Of a stretch of 64,000 nt of DNA, positions 33,060 through 44,750 are shown in pieces. Where the stretch lies: assembly GCA_036924085.1 (NCBI GenBank), contig JAVGWX010000003.1, forward strand, positions 121,826,764-121,890,763, read 5' to 3'. Every line of letters starts with the position of its first letter. The first letter of the stretch is position 1. The notes beneath the pieces are model-generated. The model was given only the letters and a program-made list of their open reading frames with translations. It had not been told where the DNA came from and ran no database searches. The DNA is from Ariolimax columbianus. Its lineage: Eukaryota; Mollusca; Gastropoda; Stylommatophora; Arionidae. The position numbers and the translations under genes are program-made.

Positions 33060-33930
33060 CCTCTCTGCTGCTGAGAACAAGATAGAATCTGTGCTAAACA
33101 AAAATCAGTTTGGCTTACGAAAGGATAGAGGCAGTTGGTACAGTGAGGTTTCTTGCAGAGAGAATGGCCGAACAGGATATCTCTCTCTTTATCTGCTTTA
33201 CTGGCTATAAAAAGGTCATTGACGGGAAGTGCCGTGGAACAAGTTTGTCTATTATGACAATAGATCAATAAGTAAGCTTTCACAGAATGTAAATTAAAAT
33301 CAAACAGTGAACAGAACAGTCAATGAGGGAACCCAACAAGACCAGTTTCAATTAGAAAATGAGTAAGACAGGGAAAAAAGATTTTTGTTAAAAAGCCAAA
33401 CAAATTTTATGAAAGCAAGCATGACCCCCAAAAAGCCCTCAAAAAGAACCAAATACGTTTCCTGTGTCAAACCCTTAGGATAAAAAAACCAAAATGGTTA
33501 TATAATTTTGAGTCTTTAAACACGCCACTACTGTTTGGCGGAGAAACGTAAGTACTGAATAACAAGTTGCAAAAGAATATTGAAGCCTTGGAAATGTAGG
33601 TATATGAAAGATTGGGTGGAATCTTTTGGAAAGAGAAGAAAACAAATGCGGAGGTTTTCAAAATAGTGGTGGGTGAAAAGAGAATTAATAACCGAAATCA
33701 AGCCTAAACAATTACGACATTTTGGTCACATAACATGACATACTTCCTGGCTGAAGATCCATACTAGTGGGTAGGATGGGCTGCAGCCGTTGAAGAGGTA
33801 TAGAACGTTATAAGTGGGTAGATAACATCAGAGGATGGACTGGAAAAATCCTGTCAGATTGCACCATTAGGGCAAGAAATAGAGTGCACTAGAGATCCAT
33901 TGCAGCCGACCTTCGAGGAAGAAATGACAC
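33060..33930 (+). pseudogene. LINE remnant with most of the RT deleted
   Basis: 33068-33235 reads ESVLNKNQFGLRKDRG and, one frame on, TVRFLAERMAEQDISLFICF and TGYKKVIDG (equivalent of DYKKAFD). At 33590-33930 plus-strand frames give YERLGGISWKEKKTNAEVF, then pieces of a LINE C-terminus (FGHIT, RMDW). The catalytic FADD region is absent between them. Conserved blocks in different frames show heavy decay. Confidence 0.55.
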
Positions 33931-33999
33931 TTGAAGGGCACTGAACAGCTTACCTGACAACCCTGGATTGAGCACCATTTATTTTTTAGAGCTCAAAGC

Positions 34000-34235
34000 G
34001 CCATTGTGTCTAAGCTGAGTGGCGTCTGGTGTCGGTTAGACATGAGAATGGTTGATTCAAGGCCACATTTTGTCTAAGCTGAGTGGCGTCTGGTGTCGGT
34101 TAGACATAAGAATGGTTGACTCAAGGCCACATTGTGTCTAAGCTGAGTGGCGTCTGGTGACGGTTAGACATGAGAATGGTTGACTCAAGGCGACATTTTG
34201 TCTAAGCTGAGTGGCGTCTGGTGTCGGTTAGCAAG
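34000..34235. repeat. 64-bp tandem repeat, about 4 copies
   Basis: The unit contains GTCTAAGCTGAGTGGCGTCT, GGTGTCGGTTAGACAT and GGTTGACTCAAGGC. Confidence 0.85.
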
Positions 34236-34239
34236 AAGG

Positions 34240-34690
34240 GTTGACTGTTTATTCATTGCTATTACCGAGGGTTTAGAATTACGGACCATTCCTAGTTAAG
34301 TTTTTATCGTGTAACATGTCTTCTAGCACTGGCGAACAGCTATAAATGAATGTATGTAAATTCTTGTAGTTATATTTTACTGAACTGTTATGTTTAGTTT
34401 GTGTTCAGCAATAACAATTAAATAATGGTAATGTTTGTATGCCGGGTCGAAGGTGCAGCAAGGACTCATATCTGGCTGCATACATTAGGGTATCCCATAA
34501 CTGACCACTGTTCAAATCGGATGTGCTGGGTCGAAAGCGACAGCAATTTTTCTTAATGTTTAATTTGCTATCAAATTGGTACTTACTTGAATCCTGCTAT
34601 TCAAACAGACATGTCTGTTGCAAGGTAGCAAAGGCTATCTATAGTAGGTATTTTAAACTTTCTGCGGTTTATTAAGCCTGGGGGAAGGTA
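34240..34690. other. No recognisable feature
   Basis: AT-rich spacer between a tandem repeat and a LINE 3' end. Confidence 0.4.
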
Positions 34691-34694
34691 CAAA

Positions 34695-35905
34695 TAATTT
34701 CAGTTCAGTTCATCCCATAACCCATCAGGTCGTTGGGGCACACATGAAGACACTCCCAAAATCACACGCCATCACTCTCTGTCTGTCGCCGCCTGACGTA
34801 TCTCACCTGGACGAAGGCCTGACCACTCAGTGATGTTGTCCACCCATCTCTTCCTTGGACGTCCTCGCCCTCTCTGTCCCGGTACGGAACCAAAGAGTAT
34901 CGAGTTGGTAATTCCGTTGGACCTCGCGACGTGCCCGCACCAGGCCATCTTTCGTCTTTTGATAGCTGTGAACAGATCTTCAAAAGGACCAATAGCGTCT
35001 TCAACTCTCTGGCGGATTTCTACGTTCGTGACCCGAACTTTATATGTAACATTTATGAGTTTTCTATTACACCTCATTTCCATTGCACGTATTCTGCCCT
35101 GGATATCTGCTGTAATGGTCCAGGTCTCGCAGGCATACATAAATATTGACAGCACCAAAGAGCGCTTTAGTCTAACTTTTATGCCGAGGGCGAGCCGCTT
35201 GTCTTGCCATATAGGTTTCAGCCGAATCAGCGCCGCTGTTGTTTGTGCTATTCTTGCAATTACCTCTGGCTTCGATCCCTCTTCACTGATCAATGATCCC
35301 AGATATTTGAAACGTTTTACCACCTCAAGTTCCTGCCCATTTGCCTCTATTACAGATTTAAACCCTGCTACGTTATTGGTCATGAGCTTTGTTTTATCTG
35401 CAGTTATTTCCATACCAAAACTCAGGGCCGTTCTATCCAATCTACCAATCAACTCCTGGAGTTCCCTTTCTGTGCCTGCCAATACATCAATATCGTCAGC
35501 AAATCGAAAGTTTGTGATAAGCCTGTCACAAATTTTAACCGTGCCAACATGTCCTTTTAAGGTCGTCTCCATTATTCTCTCTAAGAATATATTGAAGAGT
35601 CTTGGGGAGAGTATACATCCCTGTCTCACACCCACCGTCGTACGGAAACAATCGCCTAGCGTTCCCTCAACTGAGACTAAGCTTGTCGCCTGCTCATAAA
35701 GGTTTGCAATTACCCTCACAATATCACTGTTGAACTTATAATGCTTCATTGTTGACCATAGCGCCGCATGCCACACTCTGTCAAACGCTTTTCTAAAGTC
35801 AATGAAGGCATGGTAGAGTTGTTGTTGATACTCTGAGTACTTCTCATTCAGTAGCCGAAGATTAAATACCTGCTCGATGGTACTCCTTCTCGCTCGAAAT
35901 TTGTT
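34695..35905 (-). pseudogene. LINE reverse transcriptase, 5'-truncated, RTE-like family with (CTGAA)n tail
   Basis: The frame is open from about 35905 to a stop at 34772. It reads RARRSTIEQVFNLRLLNEKY, YHAFIDFRKAFDRVWH, GVRQGCILSPRLFNIFLE, FRFADDIDVLAG (catalytic Asp pair), KYLGSLISEEGS, MYACETWTI, AMEMRCNRKL, AWCGHVAR and RGRGRPRKRWVDNI. This covers RT palm, thumb and the LINE C-terminal domain, about 375 codons with no internal stop. There is no endonuclease. The 3' UTR ends in GAACTGAACTGAAA near 34700. The 5' side stops at the foldback element arm (35904). No TSD was found. Confidence 0.85.
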
Positions 35906-36462
35906 GTTATGGACGTTTTCTTCATTTGTTATTTATGGCTTTGTCTTCATTTCTTGTCTGTTTTCGTGTGTTCTTAATTAGTTTGTTATTTTGGTTTTTT
36001 TCCCCATGTGTATTTGTTATTAAGGGTTATTGTTGTGTTTCTTTGTAATTATTAGTGGATTTTGTTGAGTTCAGTTGTCATGTTTTTAATTCCTCGTTAT
36101 TAGTATGTTATTCATAATTTTGTTATCCACGCCTGCTCAACTACCATTCCTGTTGTATCATGCTTTTCTAGATCTTTCTATCTATGTCAAATTAATGGAA
36201 TATGTATTTCATACGAATTTAGTTCAGAATTGCCTTTGAGGATATTCAGTTCTTACGTAAACACGTTATAGTCTATAGTCTGCATGTATCATAACGGTGA
36301 AGCATGAGGAGTTGAATGGCCATTGTTATGTATTCAAAATGGTGCTGGATTATTTGCTATCTTTAATTAACTTTCGTGTTTTACCACCTTACGTTACTCA
36401 TGTTCTTTAGTAATCTGGTTTCTGACATGTTGTTTCCGTACTGATCAAGTCTTGTTTAAAAA
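35904..36462 (+). repeat. Inverted repeat, left arm
   Basis: Pairs with 38010-38580. The inner end is TGATCAAGTCTTGTTTAAAA and the outer end GGACGTTTTCTTCATTTG. Confidence 0.8.
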
Positions 36463-36629
36463 TGATTTCGGTCGATTTTTAACAAGAATTTTGAATTTTG
36501 TACGGGTAGCGGCAGTTAAGTATACCGTTTTCGATTTCTAACTGCAAAGAGATTTTTATCTTGCTCGACATTCAACACAAAAGTCCTATCTCATTACCCA
36601 GATCAGGAGAATTTTAACTAAAAGATCCA

Positions 36630-36712
36630 CGTGAAAAAATTATGACCTCCACCGTGATTCGAACCCGCTAACTCCGGCACTGAGGGGGATACCTTACCTC
36701 GACCCCCTTAGT
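36630..36712 (-). mobile_element. tRNA-like SINE head
   Basis: The minus strand shows GGTCGAGGTAAGGT (A-box-like), then GCGGGTTCGAATCACGGTGG (B box), about 35 nt apart. There is no acceptor-stem pairing I would trust, so this is a SINE or tRNA fossil. Confidence 0.45.
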
Positions 36713-36762
36713 AAATACTGCATATATAAATACAGTTAGGTTTAGGCAAAAGCAAATGATAT

Positions 36763-37566
36763 GGACGGTTGGAACGCCCAAAGGCTGGACTGGAAGGCTG
36801 GAACGCCCAAAGGCTGGACTGGAAGGCTAGAATGCCCAAAGGCTAGACTGGAAGGTTGGAATGCCCAAAGGCTGGACTGGAAGGCTGGAATGCCCAAAGG
36901 CTAGACTGGAAGGTTGGAATGCCCAAAGGCTTGACTGGAAGGTTGGAATGCCCAAAGGCTGGACTGGAAGGCTGGAACGCCCAAAGGCTAGACTGGAAGG
37001 CTGGAACGCCCAAAGGCTAGACTGGAAGGCTGGAACGCCCAAAGGCTGGACTGGAATGTTGGAATGCCCAAAGGCTGGAACGCCCAAAGGCTGGACTGGA
37101 AGGTTGGAATGCCCAAAGGCTGGACTGGAAGGCTGGAACGCCCAAAGGCTGGACTGGAAGGTTGGAATGCCCAATGGCTGGACTGGAAGGTTGGAACGCC
37201 CAAAGGCTGGACTGAAAGGTTGGAACGCCCAAAGGCTGGACTGGAAGGTTGGAATGCCCAAAGGCTGGACTGGAAGGCTGGAACGCCCAAAGGCTGGACT
37301 GGAAGGTTGGAATGCCCAAAGGCTGGACTGGAAGGCTGGAACGCCCAAAGGCTGGACTGGAAGGTTGGAATGCCCAATGGCTGGACTGGAAGGTTGGAAC
37401 GCCCAAAGGCTGGACTGAAAGGTTGGAACGCCCAAAGGCTGGACTGGAAGGTTGGAATGACCAAAGGCTGGACTGGAAGGTTGGAATGCCCAAAGGCTGG
37501 ACTGGAAGGTTGGAATGCCCAAAAGCTGGACTGGAAGGTTGGAACGCCCAAAGGCTGGACTGGCAG
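36763..37566. repeat. Minisatellite, 29-bp unit, about 28 copies
   Basis: The unit is GGCTGGACTGGAAGG, TTGGAATGCCCAAA. C/T and A/G variants alternate between AATGCCC and AACGCCC subtypes in a higher-order pattern. It lies inside the loop of the foldback element. Confidence 0.95.
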
Positions 37567-37619
37567 AAAACATTTTATGTACTCACATTATTATTGTTGG
37601 AAGTCCATTGAACTCTTTA

Positions 37620-37870
37620 CGTGTCTTTGGTGACGGGTTGGGGTGGTTCTTCTTACATCCTAAACAGTGCTTGAGAACCTGGCTGTAGTGCAATATGAGA
37701 CTTCGCAGTAAGCTCACTATTACAGGGATCACAGTGTTGATTCCGACTTCATTGATCAAACTGCTATGACGCAGCATGTTTTCAGGAGCGTGTTGTGTGT
37801 GAGAAGGGAGGGGAGTTCGGTCAGCATGTTTCACCTGACCCTGATGTTAACCTTTGCTCCCGTGTTCGTG
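37620..37870 (+). repeat. Dispersed repeat X, copy 2
   Basis: Matches 16500-16800 in three ordered blocks (see that entry). Type unknown. Confidence 0.4.
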
Positions 37871-38009
37871 CAATGGACTATTTATGTACAATTAGAACTT
37901 AAAACGTTGATATGTATGTTTTAATACAATGGAGATAGAAAACACAGAAAGGTTAAAATACCTTTATGTGATCAAAAACAGACGAGGTCCAATATTTCAA
38001 CGCATGAAG

Positions 38010-38580
38010 GTTTTTTTAAACAAGACTTGATCAGTACGGAAACAACACGCCAGAAACCAGATAACTAAAGAACATGAGTAAAGTAAGGTGGTAAAACACG
38101 AAAGTTAATTAAAGATAGCAAATAGTCCAGCACCATTTTGAATACAGAACAATGGCCATTCAACTCCTCATGGTTCACCGTTATGATACATGCAGACTAT
38201 AGACTATAACGTGTTTACGTAAGAACTGAATATCCCCAATGGCAATTCTGAACTAAATTCGTATGAAATACATATTCCATTAATTTGACATACATAGAAA
38301 GATCTAGAAAAGCATGATACAACAGGAATGGTAGTTGAGCAGGCGTGGATAACAAAATTATGAATAACATACTTATAACGAGGAATTAATAACATAACAA
38401 CGACTCTAAACAAAATCCACTAATAATTACAAAGAAACACAACAATAACCCCTAATAACAAATACACATGGAAAAAAACCCCCAAAATAACAAACTAATT
38501 AATAACACACAAAAACAGACAAGAAATGAAGACAAAGTCATTAATAACAAATGAAGAAAACGTCCCTAACAACAAATGAA
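38010..38580 (-). repeat. Inverted repeat, right arm
   Basis: Reverse complement of 35904-36462, starting TTTAAACAAGACTTGATCAG. Confidence 0.8.
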
Positions 38581-38755
38581 GAGAACGTCATTAATGACAA
38601 ATGAAGATAACGTCGTTAGTAACAAATGAAGAGAACGTCATTAATGACAAATGAAGATAACGTCGTTAATATCAAATGAAGAGAACGGCATTAATGACAA
38701 ATGAAGAGAACGTCATTAATAACAAATGAAGAGAACGTCATTAATGACAAATGAA
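38540..38755. repeat. 25-bp tandem array at the foldback outer end, about 8 copies
   Basis: The unit is GAACGTCATTAATGAC + AAATGAAGA. One unit is present at the outer end of the left arm, so amplification occurred on the right side only. Confidence 0.8.
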
Positions 38756-38759
38756 TAAA

Positions 38760-39378
38760 CAAACAAAAATCAACTTACTCAAAAATCAATATAAAACCAT
38801 TAATAAGAGATCGATATAAGAACACAGTTGATAACCAATCATCACCCCAAACATCTGTGGAGGTGACTAACTAACATACTATGTTGACGTAATAGTGATT
38901 GATAGGTAACACTGAGATCACCGGGGCGCACAGCTCTTCGTGTTATTGCAACCAACCAAGTACAGCCGTCCTTATTTCTTCTTGTTTGTTGCTCCCTGAC
39001 ATTCTTTTTGTACATGTTATTTACCTTTTGTCCTTGTCACTAAATTGCTACTCCAGTTTATATGGTTCGCAATGAACTGATGGTGGGAATTTGCCTAGAG
39101 ACCATATCGCATAACCACAAACTGTAGCAGTAAACAACACTGTGAAAGCATGCAGAGTGCTTTGTTGCAGGACAGGTAAAGAAGGACAACTACAGCGAGG
39201 ACCAAACAGTCCGACTGGAGTGATTGAATAAAGGACATTAAATAGAGTAGATGAATGCACAAGACTATCTCTTTATACTATTGTTGTTAAATTTGTACAT
39301 TATATCAATATTTTTTTCATTTGCTGTTTTAAATTTTCTGTCCCTTTCCTCAAAGAAGAGCAAATATCATCGAACGAG

Positions 39379-39379
<1 letters not shown>
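38760..39379. other. No recognisable feature
   Basis: AT-rich spacer; no motif. Confidence 0.4.
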
Positions 39380-39465
<86 letters not shown>

Positions 39466-39547
39466 TAATATATATATATATATATATTAATATAAATATA
39501 TATATATTAATATATATATATATATATATTAATATATATATATATAT

Positions 39548-39594
<47 letters not shown>
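39380..39594. repeat. (TA)n microsatellite
   Basis: Long TA run with TTAATA interruptions, directly 5' of a mariner-type end. Confidence 0.95.
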
Positions 39595-39596
<2 letters not shown>

Positions 39597-40053
39597 GAGG
39601 CGTGTTAAAATGTAACCGGTCCAAACCGCAACAAGTGAACATACGTACGATGCGCATGATAACGTCACTTCTGATGTAACAGCATATACCAACGATTAAG
39701 TTTGCAAAATTTCCTTATCCCCCGACTCATAGTTTCCTCAGTAGACAGTTGAAAACATGTCGGGTGTGATACGGTATCCATCCAGACTTGGTCAGCGAAC
39801 GATGATTTGGTTTCTTACAGCTGAAGAATATCGACTAGTTGACATTAATCGCAGAATGCAGGCAGTGTATAGTGACAAAAGTATGTCGAAAACAACAGTG
39901 AAGAACTGGACAACGATGTTTAAGGAAGGACGCGAGTTAACGAAAGATCTTCCGAGACCAGGTCAGGCGCATATCGTTGCGTCAGAAGAGGCTATCGGCA
40001 CAATTGTTGCACCAATTCGGGTGAACCGCCGCCGGATCTTACGTTCACCACAT

Positions 40054-40057
<4 letters not shown>
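39594..40057 (+). pseudogene. mariner-type transposon fragment, transposase N-terminal half-domain
   Basis: The 5' end TACGAGGCGTGTTAAAATG looks like a mariner terminal inverted repeat starting at a TA. The ORF from 39757 reads RTMIWFLTAEEYRLVDINRR, MQAVYSDKSMSKTTVKNW and FKEGRELTKDLPRPGQAH. This is the paired helix-turn-helix DNA-binding region of mariner transposases, followed by the PRPG linker. At about 40057 it runs into (TA)n, losing the DDD/DDE catalytic domain and the 3' TIR. Confidence 0.8.
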
Positions 40058-40091
<34 letters not shown>

Positions 40092-40135
40092 TGAGAGAGA
40101 TAGAGGGAAAGTGAGAGTAAGACAGATGAGATATA
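40053..40135. repeat. (TA)n then (GA)n microsatellite
   Basis: Simple-sequence tract replacing the mariner 3' part. Confidence 0.9.
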
Positions 40136-40214
40136 CTAGGAAAGAGACACAGGATATGACCATGCGACAGTCTACCCTATCGTCATGGTGTCGCTTCTAG
40201 TCCTACAAGTTAGA

Positions 40215-40330
40215 ACCGGGACGGACAGCTGTGGGACAGCCACTCCAACCTGGTGAAGACAACTTACTTTCATCATGGCGACTGGCCTACAAATATAGCA
40301 TGATCAAAAGATCTTTAACGCAAACAAGAA
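40215..40330 (+). pseudogene. LINE 3'-terminal fragment (same family as 12245-12600)
   Basis: AGCTGTGGGACAGCCACTCC, AACCTGGTGAAGAC, TCATCATGGCGACTGGCCTA and AAATATAGCATGATCAAAAG match 12478-12570 in order. Confidence 0.65.
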
Positions 40331-40334
40331 CACA

Positions 40335-40480
40335 CAGAGAGAAAGAGAAAAGAGAGAGAAAAAGAAAGAGATAATGAGAGACAAAAAGTGAGAAATAAAG
40401 AGGGTTAAAGAAAAAGATAATGTCAAACTGAGAGAGAGAGAGAGAGAGAGACAGAGAGAGAGAATATTAAAAGAAAAAGA
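40335..40480. repeat. (GA)n-rich tract
   Basis: Imperfect GA/GAAA runs. Confidence 0.85.
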
Positions 40481-40489
40481 GAGGTAATG

Positions 40490-40930
40490 GTGGCGGTTTA
40501 GCTATGAGCGTATACAATGAAAGTAATGGAAAAACTAACAATAGGTAAAGGAAATAAGAATAAACGATTTGGGGTTCGCGTGTGTGCACGCTGCTTTTCT
40601 TTCTTATACTGTTATTTGATTTTCTTCGATGTTATTATTGTCGTTGCATGCCTCTGCCCACTTGCCCCAATTCTCTTTCCTCATTTCCGTTTAATCCACA
40701 TCTCCACATATCCACATCTGCACATTTGATCACTCCCCCGTTAGCTTGTCAATGCGCGAAAGAAAAAGAACAACAGAAATGATTTCGTTCTTGAAAAGAA
40801 AGTTGAGAAAAATAGGGCTGATGCACGAGAAGGAGAGGAGGTGATATTGGCTTCTCTAGAGACTTCATTATAAATGTTTTTCTGTTTATGTTTCTTTGCT
40901 GGCGATTCGTGAAGAAATCAATAGACAAGG
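40490..40930. other. No recognisable feature
   Basis: Short ORFs only; contains a CCACATCTCCACATATCC patch. Confidence 0.4.
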
Positions 40931-40934
40931 GAAA

Positions 40935-41350
40935 GCGGAGACATTGGGAGACACTATAAGATCGTGGAAGAGAAGTGTTGGAGAATGAGACAGATTAGAG
41001 ACTGGAGGAACTATAGGAAAGCAGAAGAGGAGAGTTAGAGAATGAGACACATTGGAGACAGGAGAAACTATAAGACCGCGGAAGATGAGAGTTAGAGAAT
41101 GCGATAAATTGGAGACAGGAGAAACTATAAGACCGCGGAAGAGGAGGGTAGGAGAATGAGACACATTGGAGACTGGAGGTACTATAGGACCGTAGAAGAG
41201 GAAGGTAGGAGAATGAGACAGATTGGAGACATGAGAAACTATAAGACCGCAGAAGAGGAGAGTTAGAGAATCAGACAATTTGGAGACAGGAGAAACTATA
41301 AGATCACGGAAGAGGAGAGTTCGAGAATGAGCCAGATTGGAGACAGGAGA
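40935..41350. repeat. Minisatellite, about 58-bp unit, about 7 copies
   Basis: The unit includes GAGAATGAGACACATTGGAG, ACAGGAGAAACTATAAGACC and GCGGAAGAGGAG. Confidence 0.85.
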
Positions 41351-41389
41351 CACAGATTGGAGACAAGAGAAACCTAAAGGACCATGGAA

Positions 41390-41690
41390 GAGAAGGGTTA
41401 GAGATGAGACAGATTTGAGATTTGGAGACAGGAGGAACTATGTAACCATGGAAGAGAAGGGTTAGAGATGAGACAGATTGGAGATTTGGAGACAGGAGGA
41501 ACTATGTAACCATGGAAGAGAAGGGTTGGAGATGAGACAGATTGGAGATTTGGAGACAGGACGAACTATGTAACCATGGAAGAGAAGGGTTGGAGATGAG
41601 ACAGATTGGAGATTTGGAGACAGGACGAACTATGTAACCATGGAAGAGAAGGGTTGGAGATGAGACAGATTGGAGACAGGAGAGACAGCT
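41390..41690. repeat. Minisatellite, 64-bp unit, about 5 copies
   Basis: GAGATGAGACAGATTGGAGA, TTTGGAGACAGGAGG and ACTATGTAACCATGGAAG. It shares GAGACAG...GGAGACAGGAG with the preceding 58-bp array, so one derives from the other. Confidence 0.85.
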
Positions 41691-41764
41691 GCATATCGGT
41701 CTTAGATGACACAGTGTGGTCTTGTTTACGTTGACGACAATGATTTATTGACTAAACTTGTAAT

Positions 41765-42858
41765 TGTGTGAACATGGGGGATTATATAAGAGATTAATAG
41801 GTGGTGTGAACATAGGGGATTATATAGGAGATTAATAGGTGGTGTGAACATGGGGGATTATATAAGACATTAAGAGGTAGTGTGAACATGGGGAATTATA
41901 TAAGAGATTAATAGGTGGTGTGAACATGGGGTATTATATAGGAGATTAAGAGGTAGTGTGAACATGGGGAATTATATACAAGATTAACAGGTGGTGTGAA
42001 CATGGGGGATTATATACAAGATTAACAGGTGGTGTGAACATGGGGGATTATATAGTAGATTAAAAGGTAGTTTGAACATAGGGGATTATATAAGAGATGA
42101 ATAGGTGGTGTGAACATGGGGGATTATATACAAGATTAACAGGTGGTGTGAACATAGGGGATTATATAGGAGATGAAGAGAGAAGGTGAACATGGAGATT
42201 AAGAGGTAGTGTGAACATGGGACATTATATAGGAGATTAAGAGGTAGTGTGAATATGGCGGATTATATAGGCGATTAAGAGATAGTGTGAACATAGGGGA
42301 TTATATAAGAGATTAATAGGTGGTGTGAACATAGGGGATTATATAAGAGATTAAAAGGTGGTGTGAACATAGGGGATTATATAAGAGATTAATAGGTGGT
42401 GTGAACATGGGGGATTATATAAGAGATTAATAGGTGGTGTGAACATTGGGGATTATATAAGAGATTAATAGGTGGTGTGAACATAAGGGATTATATAAGA
42501 GATTAATAGGTGGTGTGAACATAGGGATTATATAAGAGATTAATAGGTGGTGTGAACATAGGGATTATATAAGAGATTAATAGGTGGTGTGAACATAGTG
42601 GATTATATAAGAGATTAATAGGTGGTGTGAACATAGGGGATTATATAAGAGATTAATAGGTGGTGTGAACATAGGGATTATATAAGAGATTAATAGGTGG
42701 TGTGAACATAGGGATTATATAAGAGATTAATAGGTGGTGTGAACATAGGGATTATATAAGAGATTAATAGGTGGTGTGAACATAGGGGATTATATAAGAG
42801 ATTAATAGGTGGTGTGAACATAGGGATTATATAAGAGATTAATAGGTGGTGTGAACAG
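41765..42858. repeat. Minisatellite, 38-bp unit, about 29 copies
   Basis: The unit is GTGTGAACATAGGGGATT + ATATAAGAGATTAATAGGTG. The 3' half is more homogeneous than the 5' half. Confidence 0.95.
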
Positions 42859-42989
42859 GGACTGAGAGTAGACAACATATGAAGAAGAACGTGAGGAGAG
42901 AGAAAGCGGGCAGAGGGAGGTAGAGTATGTTAAATTACGGGAATAAGTGAGGAATAAATAGTTAAGGAAGGAATGATAAACAAAACATA

Positions 42990-43043
42990 GATGAAAACAC
43001 ATCTGAGAGCGAGAGAGAGAGAGAGAGAGAGATAGAGAGAGAT
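42990..43043. repeat. (GA)n microsatellite
   Basis: AGAGAGAGAG runs with a few GATAGA breaks. Confidence 0.9.
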
Positions 43044-43049
43044 CAGTAC

Positions 43050-43605
43050 ATATCAACCCTGTCACGACTCGACCCGTTACAACGTATCAGTTTATAACGT
43101 TATGAACGTGTGTCCCAATTGTTCTTAGCTGAGAAACGTGTTTTTAGTGAATTAACATTACACACATTTGGGCATCTTGTGATAACATGTAGACATTTCC
43201 CCTTATTACGAATACACGATAACTATTATCGCTTTAATCATCTAAAGGAAGACAGTTTTGTCCTTTCTTGGAGCGCGCATAACATATATTGTACATTGTT
43301 CACGCTCTGGCAGCCTGCGGGCAGTCTTAAATACGTGCTGTACAATGCATGCATAGAAGATTGAAACAGAGTTATATCTCGTTATTCTATAGTATTGTAA
43401 TTACTGAGAACAAAAGACAAGGGCAGTTGCGATAGCAGGTATAAGTTGAACACAGGAAGATTGTTGGAATATTCTAGTGTGTTCTGTTTGTTTTGTGATG
43501 TAACTCTGTAAAGGGAAATGTGTGTCTGTGAAAGAGAGAGAACAGTAGAAGAGGATATTTGTTAAGGCAAAGGCAAAAGCAAAGAACCATCGTAGACGAT
43601 GATGG
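43050..43605. other. No recognisable feature
   Basis: No motif or repeat. Confidence 0.4.
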
Positions 43606-43796
43606 CATAATTTATTTTGCTAGCGCTATTTTTAATAAGGATTAACTGCGCTACTTTTTATCCTCATTCTCTCGTCTCGTGCAACCCGATGCCAGTGGCA
43701 AGTCAAGGGCAAGACGACTAGGGGGCGACTACGACCCATACCACCTGATCACGAGGCAGACGGCTTAACCACTTCGCCACGGAATCCCCCGACACA
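43606..43796 (-). mobile_element. tRNA-derived SINE
   Basis: The minus strand starts GGGGGATTCCGTGGCGAAGT, GGTTAAGCCGTCTGCCTCG (tRNA-like 5' half with A box) and GGTGGTATGGGTCGTAGTCG. The body continues to GAGAATGAGGATAAAAAG. No second copy in the window. Confidence 0.5.
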
Positions 43797-44099
43797 TCTA
43801 CATACAAAAACGTATATGCATATAATTATATATATAAATATATATATACGAAGGCGGCTTAAGAAACAAATCCAGACAGAGGAAGCGACAGAGAGAGAGA
43901 GAGAGAAAGACATGCGAATGTGAATTAAGAAACAGAGACAGACAGTGGGAGATAGAGAGATACATACGAACGTGTCTTAAGAAACAGACAAACAGGGGAG
44001 GGATACAGATAGAGAGATATAGACAAACTATGGTGGCTTAAGAAACAGAGACTGATAGAAAGGGATAGGGAGATGTGAAGTTGACTAAACAAACAAAGA

Positions 44100-44480
44100 C
44101 ACACAGAGGGAGATGGAGAGGGAGACATACGAAGGTGGCTTAAGAAACAGACATGCAGAGAGAGATTTAGAGAGAAACATGTGAAGATGGTTTAAGACAC
44201 GGAGAGATAGAGAGAAACATGCGAAGATGGTTTAAGACACGACAGATAGAGAGAAACATGTCAAGACGGTTTAAGATTCGGCAGATATAGAGAAAAATAT
44301 GAAGATGGTTTAAGATACGACAGATAGAGAGAAATATGTGAAGATGGTTTAAGACACGACCGATAGAGAGAAACATGGGAAGATGGTTTAAGACACGGGC
44401 AGATAGAGAGAAACATATGAAGATGGTTTGAGACAGGACAGATAGAGAGAAATATGTGTGTGAGGGACACAGGAGACATA
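44100..44480. repeat. Minisatellite, about 40-46-bp unit, about 8 copies
   Basis: The unit is AGATAGAGAGAAACATGTGA + AGATGGTTTAAGACACG. Looser relatives with TTAAGAAACAGA precede it from about 43850. Confidence 0.8.
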
Positions 44481-44534
44481 GAATTATAGACACAAAGGTA
44501 CCATGAGAAACTTGACAGAGAAAGACAATGAGAG

Positions 44535-44536
44535 AG

Positions 44537-44578
<42 letters not shown>
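44535..44578. repeat. (GA)n microsatellite
   Basis: Pure GA run. Confidence 0.95.
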
Positions 44579-44580
<2 letters not shown>

Positions 44581-44750
44581 GTGGGAAGGACTACTCACAA
44601 AACAAGTTCCAAGACAAAAACAAGTCGTGGATGTCAACAGTACACACGATTATTGACTCTCACCTCTCGGTTCGAAACCACTTCGTGTTCAGTCAAGGTT
44701 TTTTCTGTATGACCACATCTCCCCGTACAGAAAGGATTGGCAAAACTACT

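Larger units (their letters stand above)
35904..38755. mobile_element. Foldback-type element with about 560-bp inverted arms
   Basis: The left arm (35904-36462) and right arm (38010-38580) are reverse complements with modest divergence. For example, left GTTATCCACGCCTGCTCAAC pairs with right GTTGAGCAGGCGTGGATAAC. The right arm continues into a 25-bp tandem array built from its own outer end (38540-38755). The interior holds a tRNA-like SINE, a 29-bp minisatellite and repeat X. No transposase ORF is visible. Foldback or MITE-like DNA element is inferred; an inverted segmental duplication is the alternative. Confidence 0.65.

Noticed and set aside
36827..37633. Long ORFs of FQSSLWAFQPSSP / GWNAQRLDWK type
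   Set aside because: A 29-bp minisatellite shifts through all frames without stops. No protein evidence.
41765..42858. CRISPR-like regular array (also 47985-48965 and 53660-54232)
   Set aside because: The units are contiguous with no unique spacers, and the window is eukaryotic. They are minisatellites.
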